From: Brevundimonas intermedia
GTDB taxonomy: Bacteria; Pseudomonadota; Alphaproteobacteria; Caulobacterales; Caulobacteraceae
DNA: 64,000 nucleotides
Direction: 5' to 3'
Assembly (NCBI RefSeq): GCF_027922165.1
Contig: NZ_BSFD01000002.1
Coordinates: forward strand, 230,874 to 294,873
The number at the start of each line of letters is the position of its first letter. Position 1 is the stretch's first letter. Under the pieces are notes generated by a model. The model saw only the letters and a program-made list of their open reading frames with translations, searched no databases and was not told the DNA's origin. Positions 54,336 to 62,742 of this stretch are shown here, one piece after another. The position numbers and the translations under genes were made by a program.

Positions 54336-55139
54336 TCAAGCCGCCTTGGTGGCCGCGCGACCGCGCGGCCCCAGGAAGTATTCCTTGATCCACGGATGAT
54401 CGGAGCGTTCCAGCTCCTGCACCGTGGCCTTTTCGACGACCCGCTTGTCCGCCAGCACCGCCACCTTGTCACAGATGGCGTACAGGCTATCGAGGTCGTG
54501 TGTGATCATGAAGACGGACAGGCCCAGGTCGTCCGCCAACTGCCGGATCAGTTCGTCAAACGCCGCCGCACCAATGGGGTCCAGGCCCGCCGTCGGTTCG
54601 TCCAGGAACACCAGCTCCGGATCCAGCGCCAGCGCCCGCGCCAGCCCGGCGCGCTTCTTCATCCCGCCCGACAGCTCGGCCGGCTTCAGATGATGGTGCT
54701 CTGGCTTCAGACCGACCATGGCGATCTTCAGCTCGGCCAGTTCATACATGGTCGACTTGGGCAGTCTGGTATGTTCGACCAGGGGGGACGCCACGTTCTC
54801 CAGAACGGTCAGAGACGAGAACAAGGCCCCCTGCTGAAACAGTATCCCCGTCCTCTGTTCGATGTCCGCCGCCTGATCGCCGGTCAGGGTGGCGCGGTCA
54901 TAGCCCAGCACCTTCACCGACCCGCCCTCGGGCTCCTTCAGGCCGATGATGGTGTTCAGCAGCACCGTCTTGCCCGCGCCGGAACCGCCGACCACCCCCA
55001 TGACCTCGCCCCGCTTCAGGTCGATGTCCAGGTTCTCGTGAATAGTCCTGTCGCCGAACTGGCTCAGGAGCCCGCGCACCTCGATCAGGTTCTCGATCTG
55101 GTCCTCCGGCGCGGCGGCTGACATCGTCGCGTCGGTCAT
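54336..55139 (-). CDS. mlaF: ABC transporter ATP-binding protein (MlaF-like)
   Basis: A protein of 267 residues. GVVGGSGAGKTVLLN is the Walker A, ELSGGMKKRAGLARAL the ABC signature, and LVFLDEPTAGLDP the Walker B. MlaF powers the lipid transporter at the inner membrane. It overlaps the permease stop by four bases. Confidence 0.95.
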   Translation of the reverse strand: MTDATMSAAAPEDQIENLIEVRGLLSQFGDRTIHENLDIDLKRGEVMGVVGGSGAGKTVLLNTIIGLKEPEGGSVKVLGYDRATLTGDQAADIEQRTGILFQQGALFSSLTVLENVASPLVEHTRLPKSTMYELAELKIAMVGLKPEHHHLKPAELSGGMKKRAGLARALALDPELVFLDEPTAGLDPIGAAAFDELIRQLADDLGLSVFMITHDLDSLYAICDKVAVLADKRVVEKATVQELERSDHPWIKEYFLGPRGRAATKAA

Positions 55140-56254
55140 ATGTCCAGCTCCAGGAAGACCAGGGCGAAGACGGCGTCCAGCAGGATGATGGCGAAGATCG
55201 CCTGCACCACCGCCGCCGTCACCCGCCGTCCCAGGCTTTCCACATCGCCCGCCACCGACATCCCCTGACGGCAGCCGATGGCCGCGATCACCAGGGCGAA
55301 CACCGGCGCCTTCACCAGCCCCACCATCATGTGCTGGGCCATGTTCCCGTCCTCGACCAACCGCTGGAAGAAGAAGGCCGGTCCCAGGTTCAGCGATGTC
55401 CAGCAGACGATGAGCCCGCCCATCAGACCCCCGATCATGCCCATGAAGGTCAGCAACGGCAGCATCAGCACCAGGGCGGCCACGCGCGGGATCACCAGGG
55501 CCTGGAACGGATTGACGCCCATCACCTGCATGGCGTCGACCTCCTGGTTCATCCGCATCGACCCGATCTCGGCTGCGAAGGCCGAGGCCGAGCGCCCCGC
55601 CAGCAGGACCGAGGCGATCACCACGGCGAACTCGCGGAACATGGCCACGCCGATCAGTTGCACCGCGAACACCTGGGCGCCGAAGTCGGTCAGCAGGTCC
55701 ACCCCGATAAAGGCCACCACCGCCCCGATGAAGAAGTTCGTCACCATCACGATCGGGATCGCGTCCAGACCCGCCCGCTCGCCCTGACTGACCCAGGCGG
55801 GCCAGCGGATGCCGCGGGGATGTTTCGCCGCCTCGACCACGGCCTCCATCAGGCGTCCCAGGAAGGCCAGGGACAGCATGGCCTCTGCCCCGAAATCATA
55901 AACCCCGCGCCCGATCTTGGCGAAGCTGCGGGTAAAGGCGTCCGGCTGCGGGGGCGGCGCTGAGCTCTTGCGCTCCAGCGTCTCGATCATCGTGTAGATG
56001 CGCCCGGCTTCGGGCCGATCCGTCCACGCCGACTTGGGCACGCCGCAATGCGACGCCTGCACAAGAGCCAGGGCGCCGGCCGTGTCGAACCGGCCCAGGT
56101 CTCGGGTGTCTACGCTCGCGATCTTGCGGCCGTCCAGATCCTTGTCCAGTCGCTGAGGCAGCCGCCCCAAGGCGGTCGTCGTCCAGTCGCCGACAAGGCG
56201 CAGCTTCGCCGCGCCATCGCCCGCATCCGTGATTTCGTAATCGGTCTGGCTCAT
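55136..56254 (-). CDS. mlaE: MlaE-family permease with N-terminal STAS domain
   Basis: A protein of 372 residues. Residues 1-100 are STAS-like (LRLVGDWTTTALG and RDLGRFDTAGALAL), then come the MlaE helices with MVTNFFIGAVVAF and IGSMRMNQEVDAMQVMG. In E. coli the STAS part is a separate protein, MlaB; here both are fused. The ATG at 56,254 gives MSQTDYEI. It is the first gene of the Mla set. Confidence 0.92.
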   Translation of the reverse strand: MSQTDYEITDAGDGAAKLRLVGDWTTTALGRLPQRLDKDLDGRKIASVDTRDLGRFDTAGALALVQASHCGVPKSAWTDRPEAGRIYTMIETLERKSSAPPPQPDAFTRSFAKIGRGVYDFGAEAMLSLAFLGRLMEAVVEAAKHPRGIRWPAWVSQGERAGLDAIPIVMVTNFFIGAVVAFIGVDLLTDFGAQVFAVQLIGVAMFREFAVVIASVLLAGRSASAFAAEIGSMRMNQEVDAMQVMGVNPFQALVIPRVAALVLMLPLLTFMGMIGGLMGGLIVCWTSLNLGPAFFFQRLVEDGNMAQHMMVGLVKAPVFALVIAAIGCRQGMSVAGDVESLGRRVTAAVVQAIFAIILLDAVFALVFLELDI

Positions 56255-56482
56255 CGCGCCCCGGAAGTCAGAACTGGCTTCAGGTGATCCCAACCCACGC
56301 AAGGAACAGCCGAAATCCTGAACCGCCTAATGGTCAAGGCTCCAGTTGAAGTCAACGTGCGATGACATTTGTGCGGCGCTTTCCTTTCGCACTGTGTCGA
56401 ACCTGCGCGCCTCATCTGATCTCCCCTAACCGCCACGCTGGCGACCTATGCAAACGCCGCCGCCCGAAATTCGTTCGGGTCT

Positions 56483-57949
56483 TCAGCTCATAAGACGCTG
56501 CGTCGCGATCAGATCATCAACAAGTCCACGGCGCGCCTCGGCCTTCGCCGCCACATCGGGCAGCCGTAGCAGATAAGACGGGTGAACCGTCACCAGTCCG
56601 ACCGAGCCGTCGTCCAGCGCCAGCGCCCGCCCCCTCTCCTGCATCACCGCCGGCTTGCGCCCCAGCACAGCCAACCCCGCCGTCGCTCCCAAGGCCAGCA
56701 CCACCTTGGGCTGGATCAGCCGACGCTCGGCGTCCAGCCACCAACGGCAGGCCTGGACCTCCCCCGCATTCGGCGTCTTGTGCAGTCGCCTCTTGCCTTG
56801 CGGCTCGTGCTTGAAATGCTTCACCGCGTTGGTGACATAGACGTCCGACCGATCAATCCCCGCCTCTTCCAGCGCGGCGTCCAGCACCTGGCCCGCCGGC
56901 CCGACGAACGGCCGTCCCGCCAGATCCTCCTGATCGCCCGGCTGTTCGCCGACGATCATCAATCGCGCCGTCTTCGGCCCCTCGCCGCACACCCCTTGAG
57001 TCGCGTCGCGATAAAGCGGACAGCGCCGACAGGCCTGAACCCCGCGTTCGACATCAGCCAGACTGTCTGCAACCGCCTCCACGTCCGGTCGCGCCGCGTG
57101 CAGGTCTCGCGCGACAACGCGGGCGAAACGGACGTTGGGTTCGGGGGCGGGCGTGGCGACCATGACATCGGTCCGAACCGACGACGCCGCCACCAGTTCC
57201 GGGATCAGCGCCGCCTCGGGCAGGTTCTTCCAATAGCCCTTGGCCATCTCTGCCTGCATCGTCTTCACCTTCAACCGTGCGGGATTGAAGGTCGAGGCGT
57301 AGTAAGTCTTCCAGAATTCCTCAATCTCGTCCTCAGCCGGCGCCATGTCGCGTGTGGCCGGCGGCCCGAAGCTCAGCCGCTCCCTATCCCAGTGGGCCGA
57401 ACCGTCAGGCGTCAGGATCGACCACCGCATAGTCGTGAACCGCCGCTGGAAGAAGGGGGCGGTCTTCTCCAGCACCCGGTGCGGCGGCTCGAACCAGGCG
57501 ACCCAGGCTTCGCCCTGCGCGTCCTCGACCTGACGAAACCGGACGAAGGCCTTCATCTTGTGCGAGGCCCGACTGACGTTCTTGGCCCGCTCCAGCGCAT
57601 CCGCGACATCCCGGTCCGAAATGACCTTGATCAGGTCCGGCTCGTCCCTCAGCCGCCACAGGAGTCGATACAGCAGGTCGAACCGGTCGGCCGACCGATG
57701 CAGGATCACCTCACGCGCCAGATCCACGAAGGCTTTCGGAACCGAGAATTCTCGCTCTTTTCGAGGACAACGAAGTGTGGCGGGCGGGTCAGAAAACTTC
57801 GCCGCCTCCTCGAACAAGCCACCTTGAACAGCCGCTCCCTCCACCACGAACCGCCCCGCCGCAGGCTCCACCCCCGCCAGCCGCATCTCGCGCGCTGCGG
57901 CCCTCCACCCCTCGAAATCCGTCTCCGACGTCAGCACCGCCGTCCGCAT
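56483..57949 (-). CDS. UdgX-type uracil-DNA glycosylase fused to a DUF4130 domain
   Basis: A protein of 488 residues. The N-terminal 270 residues form a DUF4130 region (AFVDLAREVILHRS, MRWSILTPDGSAHWDRE). The C-terminal part is a 4Fe-4S uracil-DNA glycosylase with CRRCPLYRDATQG, GEQPGDQEDLAGRPFVGPAG and KRRLHKTPNAGEV. The His in KRRLHKTP is the residue that in UdgX links covalently to the abasic site. It acts in DNA repair with the radical SAM protein encoded just upstream; the first base of its ATG is the last base of that gene's stop (TGATG). Confidence 0.92.
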   Translation of the reverse strand: MRTAVLTSETDFEGWRAAAREMRLAGVEPAAGRFVVEGAAVQGGLFEEAAKFSDPPATLRCPRKEREFSVPKAFVDLAREVILHRSADRFDLLYRLLWRLRDEPDLIKVISDRDVADALERAKNVSRASHKMKAFVRFRQVEDAQGEAWVAWFEPPHRVLEKTAPFFQRRFTTMRWSILTPDGSAHWDRERLSFGPPATRDMAPAEDEIEEFWKTYYASTFNPARLKVKTMQAEMAKGYWKNLPEAALIPELVAASSVRTDVMVATPAPEPNVRFARVVARDLHAARPDVEAVADSLADVERGVQACRRCPLYRDATQGVCGEGPKTARLMIVGEQPGDQEDLAGRPFVGPAGQVLDAALEEAGIDRSDVYVTNAVKHFKHEPQGKRRLHKTPNAGEVQACRWWLDAERRLIQPKVVLALGATAGLAVLGRKPAVMQERGRALALDDGSVGLVTVHPSYLLRLPDVAAKAEARRGLVDDLIATQRLMS

Positions 57950-59187
57950 CAGAACAGGCTCAACTGTTCCGGCGCCCGCGTCGTCAGCCGCGCCTTCAGG
58001 TCCACTGCGTCGGTCAGCCCTCCCGGCGTCCAGTCCAGCGCCGTAATCCACGGCCGCAGCTTCTCCACCGACCGCGTCAGCCGTCCGACATCCTCCAGCC
58101 TCAGCGTCCGATATCGGCGCACCGCCACGATCCGGTCCGTCGCCTTCACCCCCAGCCCGGGCACCCGCAGCAGCATCTCGCGCGGAGCCCGGTTCACATC
58201 GACGGGAAACTGGGCGCGCTTGTTCAACGCCCAAGCCAGCTTCGGGTCGATCGCCAGGTCCAGCATTCCCCCGTCGGTCGCCTCCCCGATCTCGGGCGCG
58301 GAAAAGCCGTAGAAGCGCATTAGCCAGTCGGCCTGATACAGCCGATGCTCCCGCATCAGCGGCGGCTTGGACAGCGGAAGGATCGAGCTGGAATCCGGGA
58401 TCGGGCTAAAGGCCGAATAATAGACCCGCCTCAATCCATAGCCGCCATACAGGGACGCGCTCCGGTCCAGGATCTCGGTATCCGGCGCGCCGTCGGCGCC
58501 CACGATCAGCTGGGTGCTCTGACCGCCCGGCGCGAACTTGGGCGGCTTGATCTTGTCGCGCTTGCCCGGCTTGGCCGCCTCGACACCCAGCCGCACCTGG
58601 CTCATCGCCTTCTTGATGACCCCGACGTCCTTCTGGGGCGCCAGCCGCGCCAGCGCCTCGTCGCGCGGCAGTTCGATATTGGCTGACAAGCGGTCGGCGT
58701 ACAGCCCCGCCATTTCCACCAGTTTCGGATCGGCCTCAGGGATCAGCTTCAGATGGATATAGCCGCGGAAGTCGTGGACCTCCCTCAGCGTCTTGGCCAC
58801 CAGGACCAGTTGTTCCATCGTATAGTCGCTGGTCCGGATCACGCCGGACGACAGGAACAGCCCCTCGATATAGTTCCGGCGGTAGAAGTTCAGCGTAAGG
58901 TCAACCACCTCGTCGACGTCGAACCGCGCCCGCTCCACATTCGACGACGCCCGGTTGATGCAATAGGCGCAGTCGTAGATGCAGAAATTGGTCAGCAATA
59001 TCTTCAGCAGGCTGACGCATCGCCCATCAGGCGTATAGGCGTGGCAAATGCCCATGCCCTCGGTCGACCCGATCCCCTTGCCCCCGACCGAGTCCCGCTT
59101 GGAGGTTCCGGAGGACGAGCAGGAGGCGTCGTATTTGGCTGCATCCGCGAGGATCGACAGCTTTTTCCGAAGATCGAGACGCGCCAT
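57949..59187 (-). CDS. Radical SAM protein of the UdgX-linked DNA repair pair
   Basis: A protein of 412 residues. NFCIYDCAYCINR holds the Cys-x3-Cys-x2-Cys that binds the 4Fe-4S cluster. LFLSSGVIRTSDYTMEQL and a C-terminal helix-hairpin-helix (LLRVPGLGVKATDRI) are seen, the latter a DNA-binding element. It matches the radical SAM family found next to UdgX genes. It is thought to be a DNA repair or modification enzyme, but the reaction is not known. The ATG gives MARLDLRKK. Confidence 0.92.
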   Translation of the reverse strand: MARLDLRKKLSILADAAKYDASCSSSGTSKRDSVGGKGIGSTEGMGICHAYTPDGRCVSLLKILLTNFCIYDCAYCINRASSNVERARFDVDEVVDLTLNFYRRNYIEGLFLSSGVIRTSDYTMEQLVLVAKTLREVHDFRGYIHLKLIPEADPKLVEMAGLYADRLSANIELPRDEALARLAPQKDVGVIKKAMSQVRLGVEAAKPGKRDKIKPPKFAPGGQSTQLIVGADGAPDTEILDRSASLYGGYGLRRVYYSAFSPIPDSSSILPLSKPPLMREHRLYQADWLMRFYGFSAPEIGEATDGGMLDLAIDPKLAWALNKRAQFPVDVNRAPREMLLRVPGLGVKATDRIVAVRRYRTLRLEDVGRLTRSVEKLRPWITALDWTPGGLTDAVDLKARLTTRAPEQLSLF

Positions 59188-59256
59188 ATGTTCATGATAC
59201 GTTCTCGACGCATCATCGTCCAGCTGAGCCGTATCTTTTCCTTCCAGACCGACCGC

Positions 59257-60222
59257 TTAGCGCAGAAGATCAAGCAGCGACGTATTGCGGAGCGAGTTGA
59301 TCACCTGGGCCGAGGCTTCGATCGCCACCTGGGCCGCCTGCAGGTCAGTGATCGCCCGGGCCGGGTCATAGCCAGCCTTGTCGGTCATCAGCTTGTCGAG
59401 GGCCAGCTTCTGGGATTCGTGCGCATCTAGCGCCGCCTCAACCTGGTTTTGAACCAGTCCGTTCTTGGCGGTCTGATTCGTCAGACCCTCGTTGGCTTTG
59501 CTGAATTCGCCCATTTGGGCGGTTAGGAAAGCGACGACGGTCGCACCGGGCTGCCCGGTCAGGGTTCCCGGACCTGTCGGCGTATAGGTGACGCCGCCGA
59601 TGATGACCGGAGTTCCGTTCTGATAGGCCTGCATGTTGCGGAACACCTCCGTCAGAGGCCCGCCGATTTCATTGGCCAGAAAGCCCGTCTCGACCATGGT
59701 GTTTTCGTCGATGCGCGACTTCTGCTTCAGGTCGTCATTGGCGAAGGTCGAGGCGGTCGAAGGCGCGGCGGCCAGGGCCGCCATTGTCGCGGCTGTCGCC
59801 GGCGGCGCATCACCGCGCCCGCCGCCGAACAGATAAGCGCCTTGATGCTCGGCGTTCAATCCGCTCTGGACGGTCTGATACTGAAGACCCAGCTCGGTCA
59901 TCATATTGGTGATGTTGCCCGCCGCGATGCCGTTAGCGATGGCCTCCCGCGCCGCCGAGCCGGCGTCGTAGATGCGGTTCATGGCCAAGTCCTGCGCGCT
60001 CAGCCGCGCCGCAGCGCTCTCTCCGGCGCCGATGAACCCGTCCAGCCGCGCCTGTGTCGAGGTCAGACTGGTCAGTTGCTCGGCGCCTCGACCATAGCCG
60101 GACATGTCGGTGGCGATGGTCCCGCTGTCGATCCGCTGCTGAGCCTGCTCGGCGCGGTTCTGGGCGCTCATCAGGTTGAGCAGCGCGGACTGATAATTTC
60201 CGAAGGTGGCGACACGCGTCAT
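59257..60222 (-). CDS. flgL: Flagellar hook-filament junction protein FlgL
   Basis: A protein of 321 residues. The N-terminus (GNYQSALLNLMSAQNRAEQA) and C-terminus (AAQVAIEASAQVINSLRNTS) are the paired helices of flagellin-like proteins. It is the second junction protein, HAP3, between hook and filament. It overlaps flgK by four bases and is exported by the flagellar system without a signal peptide. Confidence 0.93.
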   Translation of the reverse strand: MTRVATFGNYQSALLNLMSAQNRAEQAQQRIDSGTIATDMSGYGRGAEQLTSLTSTQARLDGFIGAGESAAARLSAQDLAMNRIYDAGSAAREAIANGIAAGNITNMMTELGLQYQTVQSGLNAEHQGAYLFGGGRGDAPPATAATMAALAAAPSTASTFANDDLKQKSRIDENTMVETGFLANEIGGPLTEVFRNMQAYQNGTPVIIGGVTYTPTGPGTLTGQPGATVVAFLTAQMGEFSKANEGLTNQTAKNGLVQNQVEAALDAHESQKLALDKLMTDKAGYDPARAITDLQAAQVAIEASAQVINSLRNTSLLDLLR

Positions 60223-62336
60223 TGCAGGATCCCGATCAGCACGTCGTACATGTCCTTGCTCGCCTGGATCAGGCGAGCGGAGGCGTTGTAGGCCTGTTGG
60301 AAGGTGGTCATATTGACCAGCTCCTCGTCCATATTGACCCCCTCGGAGGCGTTGCGACGATTATCGGCTTCCTGGGCGATAGCCGTTGCAGTCTCGCTGG
60401 CGGTTTTCGCCGCCGAGGCCTTGCCGCCGATGTCGCCCGCGAAGTCCGCCGCATAGGCCGACAGGCTCTTGGTCCCGCCGCTGTTGCCACCGGCGGCGGC
60501 GAAGCTGACGTTCTTGCGGCCAGCGTCCGCCAGCAGCAGTCCGCCGCGACCGTCATTCTTGCTCAGGGCCGAGGTGCCCGCCGCCGCCGACAGGTTCAAC
60601 TGGGCCAGGGCCAGCTTTTCCGGATCCTTCTGGATGTCGCTGCGGACGGAATAGGCGCCGGCGCGCGTCGCACCCGTCTCGCCCAGGCCGAACAGTTGCG
60701 ACATCGTCACGCCCGAAGGGGTCTGGGTCGTATTGTCCTTGACGACGCTCAGGGTCGTGGAAGCGGCGTCATAGGCTTTGAAGCTCAACGTCCCAGCAGA
60801 ATCCAGGCTGAAGGCGCCGTACCGCCCCACGCCCGCAACCGGATCGTTCAGCGCGGTCAGCAGTTCGCCCATCGTGCCCGTTCCCGTCGGCACGGGAATG
60901 GTGACATCTCGCAACCGGGCGCCGGAGGCGCTGCCGATGCGGAAAGTCAGGCTTTCCCCAGCGTCAAAGCCATGCTGCGACGTCAGCGTCAGGCCGGTGT
61001 CGTAAAAGGTGGGCGTCGTCGTGCTGACCAGATCATTCAGCCCGAACCAGTGGGAGAAGCCGCGTCCGCCCTTGCTGCTGGGCGTGGTCGCATTGTCCGC
61101 CACAGCGACGCCGTTGCCGCCCTGGCCCTCGATCCGCAGTTGCCCGTCAAAGAAGCCGACCGTGGCTTCGCCCCCCAGTTGAGCGTTGACCGTGGCCAGG
61201 AAGGTCGTCGGATCTGCGGCCACGCCGTTGACGGTCATGGTGGCGCCGGAAAAGACGATCTGGGCCGAGGCCTGGACCACCCCCGCGCTGTCCACCGCCG
61301 TGATCGTGGTCGTACCGGTGAAGCCGGTCAGGGCGGTCGTCAGAGACTGACCGGTGTTTCGACCACTCAGCAGGGTCGGAGCGGGCACGCTGCTGTTCGC
61401 GTTGTGCGCCCGGTTCAGCTCGTCCGCCAACTTGGCCGTCAGCTCGCCCAGGCGGGCTGCCGCCGCCGGGGCGTCGGTGTCGCGCAGTTCGACAAGGCCG
61501 CGGATCTCCCCTGACGACACGCCGTCCAGCAGCGGCCAGCGCGTCCCGTTGGGCTCTGTGACCATAATGTCCGAGAAGGCCGTCATGGAATCGACGGTCC
61601 CCGCAGCCTTGTACGACAGCACCGCATGCCCGTCGCCGACCAATGTCATCCCCGTCCCGGTCCGCAGCGTCACCCCGCCGTTCGCCCGCGGCTCGATCTT
61701 GACGTCCATATACTGGGACAGCTCGTTGATCAGCGTCTGCTGGGCGTTTTGGGCCCCGGTCACGTCCTGGTTGATGATCGAGCCGGCGGCGATCGTCTTG
61801 TTCAGCTTGTCGATCTGCTCCAGCAGCGGATTGACCGCATCGACGGCGCTAAGCAGACGACTGTCCGCCTCCTGCCGCGCCGTCTGGATCTGCGCCGCAA
61901 TGTTCGCCGCTTCATTGAACATCGCCTGGGTCTTGTAGACCGTGTCCTGCCGCGCCGCCGAAGACGTCGGGCTTTCGCCCAGGGTCGCATAGCTGGCGAA
62001 CAGCTTGTCGATCTTGGCGAAGAAGCCCCCGTCGCCGCTGGGGTCGCCGAACTGGGTCTGAATCTGGTCGTACAGTTCGTACCGCACATTCTGGCGGGCG
62101 GCGTCCGCGTTCGCGCCCATGCCTGCGGCTTGCAGAAAGCGGTTGGTGGCCAGACGAACGCGCGAGACATCGACGCCCGCGCCATAACCCTCGGTGACTG
62201 CGGCGGCCTGATCGGCGACCTTGCGGACATAGCCGGCCGTGTTGACGTTGGCGATGTTGTCCGACGTCACCCGCAATTGGGTCTGCGCGGCCTGCAGACC
62301 CGTGGTGGCGATGTTCATGATGGACGTCAGCGACAT
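60219..62336 (-). CDS. flgK: Flagellar hook-associated protein FlgK
   Basis: A protein of 705 residues. MSLTSIMNIATTGLQAAQTQ and SDNIANVNTAGYVRK form the N-terminal helix. VNMDEELVNMTTFQQAYNAS closes the C-terminal helix. The long middle part is variable, normal for this protein. It is the HAP1 junction protein next to the hook. A sigma54-type promoter stands upstream. Confidence 0.95.
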   Translation of the reverse strand: MSLTSIMNIATTGLQAAQTQLRVTSDNIANVNTAGYVRKVADQAAAVTEGYGAGVDVSRVRLATNRFLQAAGMGANADAARQNVRYELYDQIQTQFGDPSGDGGFFAKIDKLFASYATLGESPTSSAARQDTVYKTQAMFNEAANIAAQIQTARQEADSRLLSAVDAVNPLLEQIDKLNKTIAAGSIINQDVTGAQNAQQTLINELSQYMDVKIEPRANGGVTLRTGTGMTLVGDGHAVLSYKAAGTVDSMTAFSDIMVTEPNGTRWPLLDGVSSGEIRGLVELRDTDAPAAAARLGELTAKLADELNRAHNANSSVPAPTLLSGRNTGQSLTTALTGFTGTTTITAVDSAGVVQASAQIVFSGATMTVNGVAADPTTFLATVNAQLGGEATVGFFDGQLRIEGQGGNGVAVADNATTPSSKGGRGFSHWFGLNDLVSTTTPTFYDTGLTLTSQHGFDAGESLTFRIGSASGARLRDVTIPVPTGTGTMGELLTALNDPVAGVGRYGAFSLDSAGTLSFKAYDAASTTLSVVKDNTTQTPSGVTMSQLFGLGETGATRAGAYSVRSDIQKDPEKLALAQLNLSAAAGTSALSKNDGRGGLLLADAGRKNVSFAAAGGNSGGTKSLSAYAADFAGDIGGKASAAKTASETATAIAQEADNRRNASEGVNMDEELVNMTTFQQAYNASARLIQASKDMYDVLIGILQ

Positions 62337-62478
62337 GGAACCATCTCCCTCGCCTCACCCGGCAGGCCCTGCCCTGCGGCGCGCAAATCTTGCCCGGCCA
62401 CGCGCCGCCCCCGCTCAAACAGAGCGTTGTTTTCACACGACATTGCGGATCGCGCAGTCTTCATGACCCGTGAGGTGC

Positions 62479-62493
62479 GCAAGCCTCGGGCCA
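62479..62493 (-). promoter_or_regulatory. Sigma54-type promoter for flgK-flgL
   Basis: On the minus strand TGGCCCG, four bases and TTGC lie at the exact -24/-12 spacing of sigma54 promoters (consensus TGGCACG-N4-TTGC). Transcription would start near 62,466, about 130 bases before flgK. Confidence 0.8.
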
Positions 62494-62561
62494 AATGTGT
62501 CGATAGCGATACCCAAGGCTCCACCTACTGACGAACTCGACACAGGACCGATGCATTCGAT

Positions 62562-62600
62562 GCCGGGCAAAAAGTAGCGAAGGGACGGCAAGAAACGCCT
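62562..62600. promoter_or_regulatory. Two FlbD ftr-like elements between divergent flagellar promoters
   Basis: CCGGGCAAAAAGTAGCG (about 62563-62579) and ACGGCAAGAAACGCC (about 62585-62599) resemble the ftr enhancer of Caulobacter flagellar genes, which has a CGGCAAA core and a GC motif. They lie about 70-100 bases from each of the two divergent sigma54 promoters. The similarity is from memory of the consensus. Confidence 0.5.
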
Positions 62601-62663
62601 CTCCGGTCGCCCCGCCCCTCAGCCAAGTTTGATTTTCTCGTGTAATATCAACGTTGACGAAAC

Positions 62664-62678
62664 TGGCCCGCGCCTTGC
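62664..62678 (+). promoter_or_regulatory. Sigma54-type promoter for fliK
   Basis: TGGCCCG, four bases and TTGC again show the exact sigma54 spacing. The start would be near 62,690, and the fliK ATG follows at 62,743. It is divergent from the flgK promoter. Confidence 0.8.
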
Positions 62679-62742
62679 GACAGGCGGTTCGAATAATCAG
62701 GCGCAGCAGGCGCCGCCCAGACCTGAAAGTCGCCTGCACTCC

